Positions 32,440 to 43,900 of a DNA stretch of 64,000 nucleotides are shown here, one piece after another. Each line of letters begins with the position of its first letter. Position 1 is the stretch's first letter. Location: NCBI GenBank assembly GCA_963575745.1, contig CAUYUJ010012558.1:908203-972202 (forward strand), written 5' to 3'. The DNA comes from Prorocentrum cordatum. Its lineage: Eukaryota; Sar; Dinophyceae; Prorocentrales; Prorocentraceae. Under the pieces are notes generated by a model, which saw only the letters and a list, made by a program, of their open reading frames with translations, was not told the DNA's origin and ran no database searches. The position numbers and the translations under genes are program-made.

Positions 32440-35270
32440 CAGCAACATGTCCACCGCTTGTCAGGAGCGTGGCCATGACCAGCATTCACATGAGAAGCAG
32501 GCGGACGATGGAGGACTGGTTCCAAGGGCGGCCACTGGGTGTGGTCGCGACGCCTCGGCACTCGGACAGCTCCAATCCGACGCGCGTCGCCTTGGAGACC
32601 GCAAGGGGGAGGAGGACTGGACCACTTCGAGTGGCATGACGCCATGGCGCCCCCGCCAGGCGCCCTTTGCCGCCCCCGTCAGCCGAGCCACCTGCCATGC
32701 CGCTGCATGAGCTGCGAATATGTGAAGATGTGCTCCCGCAGGAGCTCACAAATGGAACGCGTGCGGGTGGAGATCCCGCGAACTGGAGAAATGGGATACG
32801 ATGCGGGGCAGCTCATTTTCAAAGCGGACCCCCAGTCGAAACGGCAGGCCCAACTGCGCTGATCTTTCAAGGGGGCGCTCCTTATAGTGAGAACGCGGAC
32901 CTGGGGGGCGTCTGAGGAGTGCAGTTGGGCCAGAAGGGTGTGTTGCAGCATCGCTTATGCATCTTGGGTTTACTCTGGGATTCTCCTCCTCCTCCTCCTC
33001 GTCCACCCCTCTCCTCCTCCTCCTCCTCCTCCTCCTCCCATTTCCCCTCCTCGTTATCCTCCTCCAACTCCCCTCCTCCATCCTCCACGCTCGCTCCCCC
33101 ACCCCCCTCCCTCTCACTCTGCCCGGGTGCCCCCTGAAGCCCTCCAGGGCAAAGGGCGGAGAGTGTGCGCCCGGCCCCACCAGCGGCCGCGGCCCGGCGG
33201 CGGAACACCAGAAATAGCGGATCGCAACAAGGGAGGAAGAGGAGGGAGGGTGGTGAGCAGGGGGAGGCAAATGAGGGGAAGGAGGAGGGACGAGGAGGGA
33301 GGAAACAGGAAACAGAGGAAGGAGGGAGGAGAAGGAGGGAGTAGGAGGAGGAAACGTGCGTAAGAGTTGTATACACTTCTCGATGTGTGCGTGTCATCCT
33401 TGCGCAGGGGCCGTGCGAATCCTCCCTGTACCGTTCCAATGTTAACGCATGATCCTCGAAGGGAGCCCAGGGAATAGGAGGAGCAGGGCGAGGCGGAAGA
33501 AGGAGGAGCAGGAGGAGGGAGGAGCAGGAGGAGGAAATAAACAGGAAGAGGAGGGGAAGCAGCAGTACCAGGAGGATTCTGGGGGATCTAGGAGGTCCTT
33601 AGGGCCTCCCGAGGGCTATGTGAAGAGGAAGGATATTGAGGATCAAAAGGAGGCTGAGTAGAGAGTTGATGACCCCACACTAGATGGCAAAGCTGAGGTC
33701 CACGGTGATGATGGTAGTTACCCATGATGTCGAAGGGGAGGAGGAAAATATCGAGGAGAGGGAGTCAGTGAGTGAGAGGCTGACTGAGAGAGGACGAGGA
33801 GGAGCATGGTAGAAGGGGGAGAGGGGGCAAGAGCACGGAGGAGAGATGATGTTGTTCACTTCCCAGTGGATCTAGCGACCTATCAGGGGATCTGAGGGGG
33901 TGGAGGGGGGGAACCAGACGGAGGATACAGATGAATGATACATAACTGAGGGGAGAGGGCGGAGGAGCGAGCAGAAGGAGAACGACAATGGTGGTAACCT
34001 GGAGACGTGTGATGAGGGAAATTGAGGCGAGAGGAAGGAAGGAGGACGCAGAGGCGAGGCGGAGCGAGGATAACTGAGGCGGAGCGAAGAGGAGTGAGGC
34101 CGAGGAGTGAGCGAGGAGGGCAAGGAGGAGGAAGATGAGTAAGGAGGGGCGAGGACAAGTGAGGAAGAGGAAGAGCGAGGAGCGAGGAAGACGCGAGGAG
34201 GAGGAGGAGGAGGAGGAGGAGGAGGAGGAGGAGGCAGGAGGAGCGAGGAGGAACGAGGAGGCAGAGCGAGGAGCGAGGCGCGAGGACGCCGCGGCCCTGC
34301 GAGTACGCCAGGCCAAACCGGTGCCCTCAAGGCGACAAGGCCGCGGCCGCGGGCCCGGCCCCGGCATCCGCGCTGAGCATCGGCACCGACATCGGCACCG
34401 ACGAGGGGAGGAGGAGGAGGAGGAGGAGGAGGAGGAGGAGGAGGAGGAGGAGCAGGAGGAGGAGGACGCCGATGACAACGACGAGACGCCGACGACGATG
34501 ACGACGGCGACGGCGACGGCGATCGCGACGACGGAGTTGACGACGGCTTGAAATTCTCTGTGGCTCTAAGACTGGCTTGCGGCCGAATCTTTGCAGGGCC
34601 ACCCCTGCCCCACGAGCCTGGAGGAGGAGGAGGACCTCAGACATCGGACTGCACTAAACACACCATTCTTCGTGTGCCTGCGACTCTGCGCCAATGACAG
34701 CCTCGGCCCAGGGAGAGCGAGAGGAAGAGAGAGAGAGAGAGGGAGACAGAGAGAGAGGGGGGGGGGAACAACCAGACAGACAGACAGAGCGAGAGTGAGA
34801 GAGAGATCGGAAGGGAGGCACATCCAATCCCCCTCTGCAAAGGCGCCGGCCGACAATGTGGGCAGCTGCTCCACGACCGACCGAACCTGCTGAGAGGAGG
34901 CGAAGCGCTGGGAAGGAGAAGGAAAAGACGAACAGCGCACGAGAGAAAACGAGGAGGATGAGGGCGAGGAAGAGGAAAAAGGCAGGGAAGAAACGGAGAA
35001 GAAGGGCGGCTGGGGAAAGGGGAGGGAGCCCACACTCGAAGGCCCGAAGGCCACTCTGACTCCGAGAGGAAGGGACAAAAGCTCCTGTGATCACCCCACT
35101 GGGCGCCCCACTGCCTCCCTCTCTCCCTCCTCCTGGCTTCTCCTCCCCCCCCCTGCTCGGAGTCGGGCTCTGGCCAGTGGAGGCGACGGCGGCTCTCCCG
35201 TCCCGCTCAGACCCGCTCCACAGCGGTTCTCAGACACTTGAGCACGGACCGACCGTCCCGGCATTTCTAT
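32440..35270. other. No gene supported; GA/CT-rich low complexity
   Basis: Holds a TCC-rich tract at 32985-33060, GGA/GAG-rich sequence at 33240-34250, GAG runs at 34195-34240 and 34405-34470, and AGAG runs at 34720-34810. Ser-, Leu- and Glu-rich frames on both strands follow from these. The segment 32943-32990 (GCATCGCTTATGCATCTTGG and GTTTACTCTGG) recurs at 63808-63840, also before a CT-rich tract. Confidence 0.6.
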
Positions 35271-35277
35271 AGTCCTA

Positions 35278-35400
35278 CCACGAAATCTTCTTGGTACCCC
35301 AAAATGTTCTAAGAACAGAAACCATGCTCTTAGAACTTCAGCCTTATGTATTGAAACAAGACAGCCCCAGCCAGAAAGGTTCCAAGAACATTTCGTGGAA
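35278..35400. repeat. Short inverted-repeat (MITE-like) element
   Basis: CCACGAAATCTTCTTGG near the left end pairs with CCAAGAACATTTCGTGG at the right end with one mismatch, about 85 bases apart. The interior repeats TTCTAAGAAC and CTTAGAAC. It is AT-richer than its surroundings. Confidence 0.6.
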
Positions 35401-36059
35401 ACTACCAAAAAGGTTTTTAGAACATTGTTTGGCAGGGCTATAGGCGAGCCGGGACGCGTCGACACTGCTTGAGACACCCCTCCCGGGGTCCATCCTGGCC
35501 CGCTCTCTGGGGCGCCTCCGGCCGTGGCGACGAGAAGGCCTCCGGGAGGCCCAGAGACGACCTGTGCCGCCGCTCGGACGTCGCTTCCCCGTGCAGTGTT
35601 CGGTTTCGCGCGTGTTGTTTTTTCTCTTCTGTTGCTCGATGATCCAGGATGCTCCCCGCTGGTCCTCGCCGAGGGTGAGATGCACACGTCCGAGCGATGG
35701 CAGGTGGACGGCAAAACGCTAGGAGCGCCGTCGCTGCTTCGGGTCTCGGGGCGGGAGCGGGCATCAACTCGCGCCGCTGATTCTTCAGGCGCCTCCGCGC
35801 CTCCCGGCGCCAGAGGCGCAAATGTGTTGAGGAATGCGCCCGACGGCGGCAAAACTCACAGTTTCCTCTCTGTCACTCGACCCGCTCCCGCGGCGGAGCC
35901 AGCCGTGGCGGCGAGAGGCGTGAAGAAAGCCATAAACCGGACGGCAGTGCGACGGGGAGGGCCGCCGCTCTCTCGACTGGTGCACCCACCCTGCTCGAGG
36001 GCCGCCGCTGTCTCCACTGTGCTCCCCCTCTCCTCGTGCTCGAGCGACGAGGGGAAGCC

Positions 36060-36245
36060 TCGGCCAAGCAAAGCTCGGCCAGGCTGAACTCGGCCAACGG
36101 AACTCGGCCAGGCTAAACTTGATAGGCTCAGGCCGAATTCGACCTGGCCGAGTTCAGCCTGGCCGAGGTCAGCAGGCCGAGTTCAGCTCGGCCGAGTTCA
36201 GCCTGGCCGAGTTCAGCCTGGCCGATTCCTTCCTGGCCGAGTTTA
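36060..36245. repeat. Tandem repeat (GGCCGAGTTCAGCCT)
   Basis: Units of 15-20 bases alternating GGCCGAGTTCAGCCT and AACTCGGCCAGGCT, so each unit is close to its own inverted repeat and could form short hairpins. Confidence 0.85.
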
Positions 36246-36619
36246 GGTGCTGCCTTTCGAGCGTTCAAGACCCCCGACGCCATCATGTTGGCAGAACGTC
36301 GACCCCCAGAGGTCTCGACCCACTCCCTGGGGCCAGTCTGTTTATCCTGAGTCGTTTTTTGGCCCCGTGGCCCGGCGACGGCACCCAGAGGCCGAAAGAA
36401 GCTGGAAACCGTCCTCAATGATTTGTTGTATGACTCGAGGGGATCAGGGGCTCGAGTGTTGCTTTTCCCGCCAGCGGCGGCCGCGGCTGCGGCGGCGGCC
36501 GAGGCGCCGGGGGCGCCGGCGGCGCCGACGCTGACGACTCCGGCGGGCCGGCGCGGGAGGAAGGCGCGTCCTGGCCGCGGGAGGAGGATTTACGGGTGGA
36601 ATTGACAAAACAGAGCGGG

Positions 36620-36723
36620 GCGTATGTGTGTGTGTTTGCGTTTGTCTGTGTGTGTGCGCGTGTGTGTGCGTGTCTGTGTGTATGTGGGTGTCTGTGTGTG
36701 CGTGTGCGTGTGCGTGTGTGCGC

Positions 36724-36773
<50 letters not shown>

Positions 36774-36786
36774 TTATATATATATA
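36620..36786. repeat. (GT)n then (TA)n microsatellite
   Basis: GT/GC-rich alternation to about 36726, then TA repeats to 36786. The sequence just upstream (GGCCGCGGGAGG, GGGTGGAATTGACAAAACAG) recurs before the (GT)n at 52850-52985. Confidence 0.95.
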
Positions 36787-36817
36787 CGCTAGGGGGGGCT
36801 CCCAAGATCCCCCTTCG
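36787..36817. repeat. Candidate left terminal inverted repeat
   Basis: CGCTAGGGGGGGCTCC then CAAGATCCCCCTTCG directly inside (TA)n. An inverted copy with one substitution and one extra G lies at 50053-50084, also flanked outward by (TA)n. The two face each other and bracket the 37-46 kb gene cluster. Confidence 0.5.
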
Positions 36818-37023
36818 GCACTCTTGCACAACGCCGTGCATAACGGCCTTTTGTATTATTCACATGATCACCGCTTGACTATCATCATCAGCTGTGTTCG
36901 GATATATGTGGCCATCATGCTGAATTGAGGTTGATATCTCGAATATGACGACATGCAGTGTCGACGACGAATTGAGTGCATGACGTTAGTGGGATGGGGA
37001 CGTCGGCGCCAGGATCGCTTTTA

Positions 37024-39304
37024 TTATATGCAGCTGCTGGGGCCCGCGCCAGTCACGGGGCCTGACAGAAACAACAGTGCGGTTATGATGAGAAAACACT
37101 GAGGCTTAGAGTTCAACTCAGCCAACATGTGCCCAGTTTTTGACCACAGATCTTGCCCCGTGTTCCAGAAGAGCCACTGGGCAGAGCGAGCGCGGTCATT
37201 CCAAGAGCACTGGTTCACCGCAGGGGACCTGCTCCCCATTATTTCACGTACGTGCCGCCAAATCCGATCGATGACCTGCGTGCCACCCTTTGTGCATACC
37301 ACTTCTCCGTTTGGCATACGGTGGCGAAACAGTTGCACATGCGCGGGCCGCACCCACTTGCCATTGATCTTCTTTTTCTTGTGCACCACATAGTCGTGAA
37401 AAAACACAATCAATGACCCTCTTCCTGTTGGTGCCCATCTTGTAGGAACGAGCGCCGTCGGCGCGCAGAAACACGCAGCGGCCCCGTACCCACTTCGCAG
37501 CCTGAGGTTCCCAATCTTTCTTCGTGATTGGCCCAGGGCCAGGGGATCGCACTTTCGTGGTCTTCGGCGACGTTCTGAACATCACCAGCGAAGATGGCGT
37601 TCCTCTCTGCACAATACCTCCCCACTGATGCCATTTCGCTCGCTTGCTGCCCGCAACCCGCACGATCTCCTTGCTTAAATCAACTTCATCTGCTTCCACG
37701 TCATCCCATGTCCCATTGTCGCCAGTACCGAACTTGATCTTCGGCCCCTGCATCCTCACGTAGCGAGAACGAGCAACATCCAGCCGCGACGCAAAGCGAC
37801 GCACATACTTCTCATCGTGCTCCCACAATAAATGCGACTGCGCTGTTGTTAAGCCAACTGTCAGCCCCAAGAGAAGCTTCGCCTGCGTTGCCAACGGCTT
37901 GCAATCTCTGCCACTCCCAGCGGTAAAGACCATGTGGTTCGCATGAGGCAGGATGTGTTTGCGGCAGTGCTTGGCTTTGCATCTGTAGCTGAGAGAACCG
38001 CTGTCCTTGCGCCGCCGCAGCTTCCCAACGTTGTGCGCGCCACAGAACGGGCAAAAGTGTTCAGTCCAGTTTTTCAAAAAGCCAGTATTCGTTAACTCCT
38101 TGACCAATTGTTTCTCAGTCAGGCGGTCAATTTTCTCAATGCTCATGGCCCGCTTTTGAAGCTTGCGTTTGGCGTGCTGCTTCATGCCGTACCTGACACA
38201 CGGTGTATTCTTCCACAGCGCGGGGAATTTCTTTTTGTCAAGCTTCTCGGGCCGCGCGCACACGCGCCGTTTCCCTCGCTTAGGCGCGGGGAAGCACGAC
38301 GCAGGCCGCTTGACAATTCTCCTCTTGCAGGCTTTAACAGATTTGCCGCCACACCTGCTGTCGCCATCGCCGCCGATGCCGCAAGCCACGTCGGAGACGC
38401 AGAAGATCCGCGAGCGGGCGTTGTTTTCGACGTGTCCGAGCTCCTGCGTCGTGATCAGCTCCGCGAACCCAGAGCAGAAGCTGATGATGCAGTGCCCGCC
38501 TACAATCAGTGCATAGGCGTGTCCCTCACAGTCGTCGATGACGAACTTGCCCACGACGCTGGCGTTCGCCGCGTTGAACCGAGAAACGCCAACCCCGAAC
38601 TGATCGAGCATCCTGCAGCCGTCCTCAATGATCCAGAAAGGGCCGTCGCTGCTGGCAACGACAGGAAAACCAAGGTCGTTGAATGCCTGTGCCACGCAAA
38701 TCTGTCTGAAACGATTCGCAGCATTGCCTCTTCTGCACTGGTCGGCTGCCGCTACAACGGCGTCGAACTCCTGCGCAACCATCATCCCACGCCGTCGCAT
38801 GTCATTGCTGGAACGTGCCTCGGGACTGCCATTGGCGGGGGCGTCGCAGCAGTACACGGTCGTTTGCGTCGCCCTCCTGCCGCGCACGATGGCGTCGTGG
38901 ACGCCGCGTTCCACGTAGAGCGTAGCGCTGGCGGCAAGAATCCCGCGCGCACTGGAGGCGTCGCCGACGCCGCCGAGCGCGCCCATCGACGACAGCACGG
39001 GAAGTGCACCACTGCCTCTGTGGAAACACAACTCAGCAAAAGAAACCACTTTGAAAAGTCGCACGTCCTCGTTGGATACCAGAGCGCGCCGCTGTCCATC
39101 AAGCAGTGTCTCGCACCGCCCGCCATCCGCAACGCAGCAAACCTCGCCGCAGTGCATCACCAGCGCATCTGGGAAGTGGGAACTTGCATGCATTATGTAT
39201 CGCCCATCCCGCCACATATGAGCTCGCGGAACTGGCACGCATGCGTGATGGAACTGCTTGAGCACGCCGTTCCCGCCCTGGCGGGAGACACTAAACATGC
39301 GCAT
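37024..39304 (-). pseudogene. ISXO2/Merlin-type DDE transposase with N-terminal protease-like domain
   Basis: From an ATG at 39304 (the frame is open to a GTG at 39349), the first ~300 residues are not recognised except for a possible cysteine-protease fold: QICVAQAFNDLGF, SDGPFWIIEDG and later FVIDDCEGHAYALIVGG (Cys then His order). A basic linker leads to a zinc ribbon (CPFCGAHNVGKLRRR with YRCKAKHCRKHI). The IS1595/ISXO2 catalytic core follows: WDDVEADEVDLSKEIV (first acid), WGGIVQRG, GPGPITKKDW, and VFLRADGARSYKMG (second Asp). A one-base excess in a six-base homopolymer (37399-37404) shifts the frame. The rest (FHDYVVHKKKK, GEVVCTKGGTQVIDRIWRHV) continues in the other frame to 37024. This family excises and inserts DNA by a DDE/DDN mechanism; eukaryotic members are called Merlin. 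The single indel could be decay or a sequencing error. Confidence 0.72.
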
Positions 39305-39349
39305 GAACTCACAAGCTCGCGGCCATCGCGCGCGCAAGCGCACATTCAC

Positions 39350-39743
39350 ACGCGCGCGATCAAAACTGACATGAGCACATCGTCACCCGACCTACATTCG
39401 ACCTGCGGCTGCGCAGATCTGAGGCCACCAGGCGTTGACAAAACTGCGATCCACCTTTACGTGCGCCTCTCTCTTCCATGCGTCTCTTTTTCAACGTTCC
39501 TGCGCAGTCCTTCGTTGCATCGCCCTCCGTCGTTCCTGCTGTTGCTCATGGTTGCGTTCTCTGTATCTCTCTCCCTCTTTCCCTCGCTCAGTGATCTCTC
39601 GCTGCCTCTGTCTCTCGCTCTCTCCCTCTACCCACATGACCCACCTTGTCCCCCTCGCAGTTCTATGTCTCTTGAAATCGCGTCCTGCCTCTCAATCTCC
39701 ATTTCTAAATATATAGGCTTCCATCCCTTTTCTGCCCCTCTGG
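39350..39743. other. Gap between transposase and polymerase ORFs
   Basis: Contains a TC-rich stretch (39540-39640, CTCTCTCCCTC-like). It separates the end of the polymerase frame, which already shows the start of a protease-like domain, from the transposase frame that contains a fuller version. No separate gene seen. Confidence 0.45.
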
Positions 39744-40940
39744 TCATCTCTCTCCCTCTCCCCCGCCCCTGTCGTCCTTCAGTATCCAGAACGGGCCGCT
39801 CCTGCGCGCGTCGACAGGAACGCCGTAATTCTGAAAGCAAGTCGGAAGGCACATGTCGGTGAGCTCAGATGCCTCCGGAGCGCTGCTCCGAGACGAGTTG
39901 CCTCCTGCGCCGCCCTCCGCATCCCGAGAGTGGAAAACGTCCACCGTGAAAGACGCCCCCGCGCGTTGGCCAGCGCGGTCAAGGCTGGCACGCGCGGCGC
40001 TCAGCGAAACCTCAGGGATGCGGAAAACTGCCCCGTCGAACATGTACGTCATGACGGAGGCGCCCTCTATGTCGCACAACATTGAAGACTCCGCCTGCTG
40101 GAGGATCGAGTCCTCCTCGCTCGCCAGGGCGAAATGCAGGCGCGCAGCAACGGGATGGCGTCTTGATGCGAACATGCCGTTCAAGTACTTGAACTTGTCA
40201 GACCCCCATACGATATCGACCGCCTGCTTAATTTGTGCTGACAACGCCCAGAGGAACGGCAGGTCGTTCTTGGGATCGCCCAGATGCAGTATGGCAATCA
40301 GCATCTTCTTGGCCGCCTTCAGCGGGATGCCGAAGCACTCCGCCAACACGGCGCGCCATGCCTGGCAATGACAGACGAACGCGCGCAGCACGTCGAAGTC
40401 AGCCTGCGCAACCTCCCCGATACACTCGAGGAGTTCTTTCCAGAGCAGCGTCGGGAAGCAGTTGACAATGTCAACGCCCGCGTAGACGAAGCCAGCGCCC
40501 ACCGAATCCGCAGGGTCATGCTGGAACGCAGCCCTGCGAGCAGCTCGTGACAGCTGCTGGGCGCTCGGACAATTAGCGTACCGACGTCCAGGAATGCCAT
40601 GCCTTCGGTAATATCCAACTTGTATCGTCACATAATCACCAGATCGGCTGCCATGCGACTCGAGGTACTCGCAGAAGCGCTGCGCTACGTCAACCTTGCG
40701 GTCGGTGCCCTGGTCGATGTGCTCCCGCAGACTTATCAGGTTGACAGTTTCGGCGAGATGGCCGCACATGTGCTTCGAGTACTCGCCCTCGTGAATCATG
40801 CAGATTTCGAAATCCATGATATCGTCGCCCAGCGTCGACATGAATGCCTCGCGATTTTCCGATAGCGTGCCCCATTCCCTGACTGATCCACCTAATTGTC
40901 CGTCCCTGTAATTATTCAGGATGCCAGCCAGATTTGTCAT
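39744..40940 (-). CDS. Virus-type palm-domain polymerase/primase-like protein
   Basis: 398 residues from an ATG at 40940, only 16 bases after the stop of the helicase ORF. Motifs in order: GIPGRRYANCPSAQQLSRAA, then FVYAGVDIVNCFPTLLWKEL, where D-I-V-N-C-F-P-T has the form of polymerase motif A. Further on come GIPLKAAKKMLIAILHLG, FKYLNGMFASRR, and VMTYMFDGAVFRIPE, where F-D-G resembles motif C. This order (GRxYAxxPSxQ, VDxVNxxP, then FDG) is what I associate with polymerase/primase-like proteins encoded beside D5 helicases in large DNA viruses and virus-like elements; the family name is from memory and not certain. The C-terminus (LPTCFQNYGVPVDARRSGPF) resembles the protease-like part of the transposase ORF and breaks off into Gly/Glu-rich sequence, so the end is probably truncated or rearranged. 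Confidence 0.55.
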   Translation of the reverse strand: MTNLAGILNNYRDGQLGGSVREWGTLSENREAFMSTLGDDIMDFEICMIHEGEYSKHMCGHLAETVNLISLREHIDQGTDRKVDVAQRFCEYLESHGSRSGDYVTIQVGYYRRHGIPGRRYANCPSAQQLSRAARRAAFQHDPADSVGAGFVYAGVDIVNCFPTLLWKELLECIGEVAQADFDVLRAFVCHCQAWRAVLAECFGIPLKAAKKMLIAILHLGDPKNDLPFLWALSAQIKQAVDIVWGSDKFKYLNGMFASRRHPVAARLHFALASEEDSILQQAESSMLCDIEGASVMTYMFDGAVFRIPEVSLSAARASLDRAGQRAGASFTVDVFHSRDAEGGAGGNSSRSSAPEASELTDMCLPTCFQNYGVPVDARRSGPFWILKDDRGGGEGER

Positions 40941-40956
40941 AGTCGATCATCAGCCT

Positions 40957-43900
40957 TCATTGCGAACGCATGCTTGAAGCTCGCCCCGCGGACACAACCG
41001 CGTCTGGGTTGATCAGGTAGGGCCACAACCTGGCCGCCACCAGAAAGTTGTCATACTTGGACAATGACTTCGCAGATGTGCGCCATGCGCCAGGTATTGG
41101 CGGGTCCACCTTAAGTTTCGGAAGCTCATGCGTCTTTATCCAGCGGCCAGTCGAAGCTCGATGGACACTGATAACAAGATCTCGGGCAGCGCCAACTTCC
41201 TGCATCATTTCAGCATCCGACTTGTAGCCGTCAGGCAACTCTAACCCGCCGTTCGCCATCTGCGCCACGACCCGCTTGGTGAACTCCATGACCTTTTCAG
41301 GCGGATTGAGAAGCATCGCCCTGCAATCTAACGCGGTGAAGCGCTGGATGAACGGCATCAAGAAATATTTGACGCACGCCGCTCTTGCACAGGCCCCCTG
41401 GAGGAAGCTCGGGAGGTCGCTATCTTCTGGGAAGATTTTCCTCTCGACGTTGACCTCATTGGGGTCGCTAGTGAATGAGCCCGCCAGTTGGAATGCGCGC
41501 AGGCGTCGCCAAAAACTCTTCAATGACTGCACGTTATGAGGACTGCCGTGGATATTCCAGAACACTTGGTTGCATTCCCAGAATTTGGCGCACCTCAGCC
41601 AACGGTAATATGCCGTGGTCTTGCCGAAGAGGGGCCGGCGCGCAAGGAAACCGCCCGCGACGAAGCACTTCCACACGTCCTCCTCCAGAGGAACGCCATG
41701 CGAGCACTCCTGCACAGTGATCAGCTTCGCGTGGGCGAATTGGCAGCCTTGCTTCCGAAACTCCTCTGGCTTCTGAAACGCCAACGCAGACATCTCCTTG
41801 TGCATGGGGCCCCGCACGTTCCCCCGAAGAGGCGTCCGCGCTGACTTGGCGTTCCCGCCGTTGCCAGTGATGAGAAGTTGAACGCGGGGCATGTCCACGT
41901 TGTGCATGACCAGCGCCTCCACCGCCATATCTAGCTTCCGTGCCTCGGGGCAGCCTGCGAACGTTGTTGTCAAGAACAACTTAACTTCGTCAACGGCCCA
42001 GTCAGGGACGGAGGGAGCAAATGACATCGGCATTGCCGTGTAGCAACTGTTATCTGCCGATTTGGGAATCTGGCTGACGCGAGTGCCCCCGTCGGGGCCT
42101 TCCGCGAGCGTCAAGGTGACGTTCTCGAAGTCGACGTGGGAAGCTTCTTCAGGGCGCGGCTCTTGGAAATAAACACCGAATGCGTCCAGAAGTTCGGCGC
42201 CTCTTCCTTTTCCACTGAATCGCGCATCCATCTCCTGGAGCACTTTCCCGACTTCGGCAGCCCAAACCTCCGCGGCATCCCTGCCGATCGAGAAGTCACG
42301 CCGCGTCGTCGGCGGCTGCTGTCGAAGTTCCCCATGGATGAGTTCCAAGGAAGCGAACACCGCGTCCCAGCTGCGTTCAACTTGCCCCCTATAAAGATGT
42401 CGAAACAGCATAGAAGCAAGTTGCAGCACTTCCTCCATGCCGCGCAAAGTTTTATCACTGAACTCCTCAAGCCTGGACCATCGGCCGTGGCGGTAGGAAT
42501 ACACCCCAGTGTCGTGGGCGCGCATGGCGCCGATAACAGTTAAGTGCAACAGGCGAGCGGCGAGCATTTCATTCTGCGATCGCCAGGGGATGATCTCCGC
42601 CACGTTCAGGGCAACAACGAGGAGAGCGTGGTACACCTCGACGTTCAGGCTCAGCTCGCGCCAATTCTCCAACGTGGCGTGGAGGCGGTCAATCAGGGCC
42701 GCATCGGCGTCGCGTAGATCATCGGCAGGAGGAGGCCCCTCTGGTTGCACGGCTATTGCACGGGCAGAAGCAGTAATATCGGAAAACTCGTGGTCTCCCC
42801 ACATCTGCAATATTTTCTGCCTCGCGCCCTCGCTCGCGGCAGCATGTCCGCGCCGCCCGTCGGAGGGGGGATCGCCGCGAACACTGCCTTGGCCATCGGG
42901 GCGATATACTCGAGCTCCTTCCGCAGGTGCAGCTCCGTGATAAGGCCTCGTCCCTGGTTGAGCTTCAGCGTTACTTGGGCCTGCTGCTGCTGCTGCTCCC
43001 ACCTCTGAATCCACTTCCGCATTCGCCGCCTTGCGCTGCCTCTTGGAAGGGCGCTGAAAACCGATCTCGGTATTCACCTCTTGTTTGGCTTCAAGTTTGA
43101 CTGATACTGATGCCGCTGGCACCTCTGATTTCACTTCTGCCTTTGCCGCCTTTCGCGGCCCCTCCGAAGTGCGCGGTGGATCGCAGCCGCGCTTGATGGT
43201 CCCGTCGCTGGTTCGGGCGGAGGGCGGCTCGAGCGCATGTCCGCCGCGCAGACGACGAAGCTGGCCCGCGCCACCGCGGCGTTGAACTGCCTCTCGGCCC
43301 AGGAACCGCCAGAACAAGTCGGGCGGCAGACCTGACTGCATAACCGACACATCTGGAATCTGATACGTTCCAGATACGCTTGTCCATGCCACGAGCTCCA
43401 TGCGGTCGTTGATCTGCACTTCGCCAGCGAATGCCGCTGGTCTCTCAGAGGCCAGGCCCGCGCGCCCGCCAGCCTCGCCCAACTCCGCGGGGGGCGCGTC
43501 GAGCATGCGGAAGAAGTCTCCTCCCATGCATCTGACTGCGGCGTAAGTCCCGCGCTGCATGTCCGCATCCTCGATGACGGTAAAGTTGCGCCAGTCGACG
43601 TAGTCAGCCCGCTCATCGCGCGGGTTGGCGAACTTGGTGGCCTCGACCTTCCCCCCGCGAATGGTCACCTGCAGCAGCGGCATGCCAGCGTTGACAATCG
43701 GGGGGCGCGCGGCGTTTTCACGGAGCTGCTCCGCGCCCGTAGGCCCCGCCAATCTCTGAGCCAGGGCGGGGTACAGGATGCAAGCCGAGCCGCTGGACGC
43801 CGTCGACATTGTTGTCGTCATCGTTGCGGTCGTCTTCGTCAACGTCCGTGACGTTGTTGTCGTCATCGTGACGGTCGTCTTCGTCAACGTCGCGGTCGCA

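Noticed and set aside
38108-39862. Plus-strand 584-residue ORF
   Set aside because: Antisense to the transposase and polymerase frames, which carry recognisable motifs.
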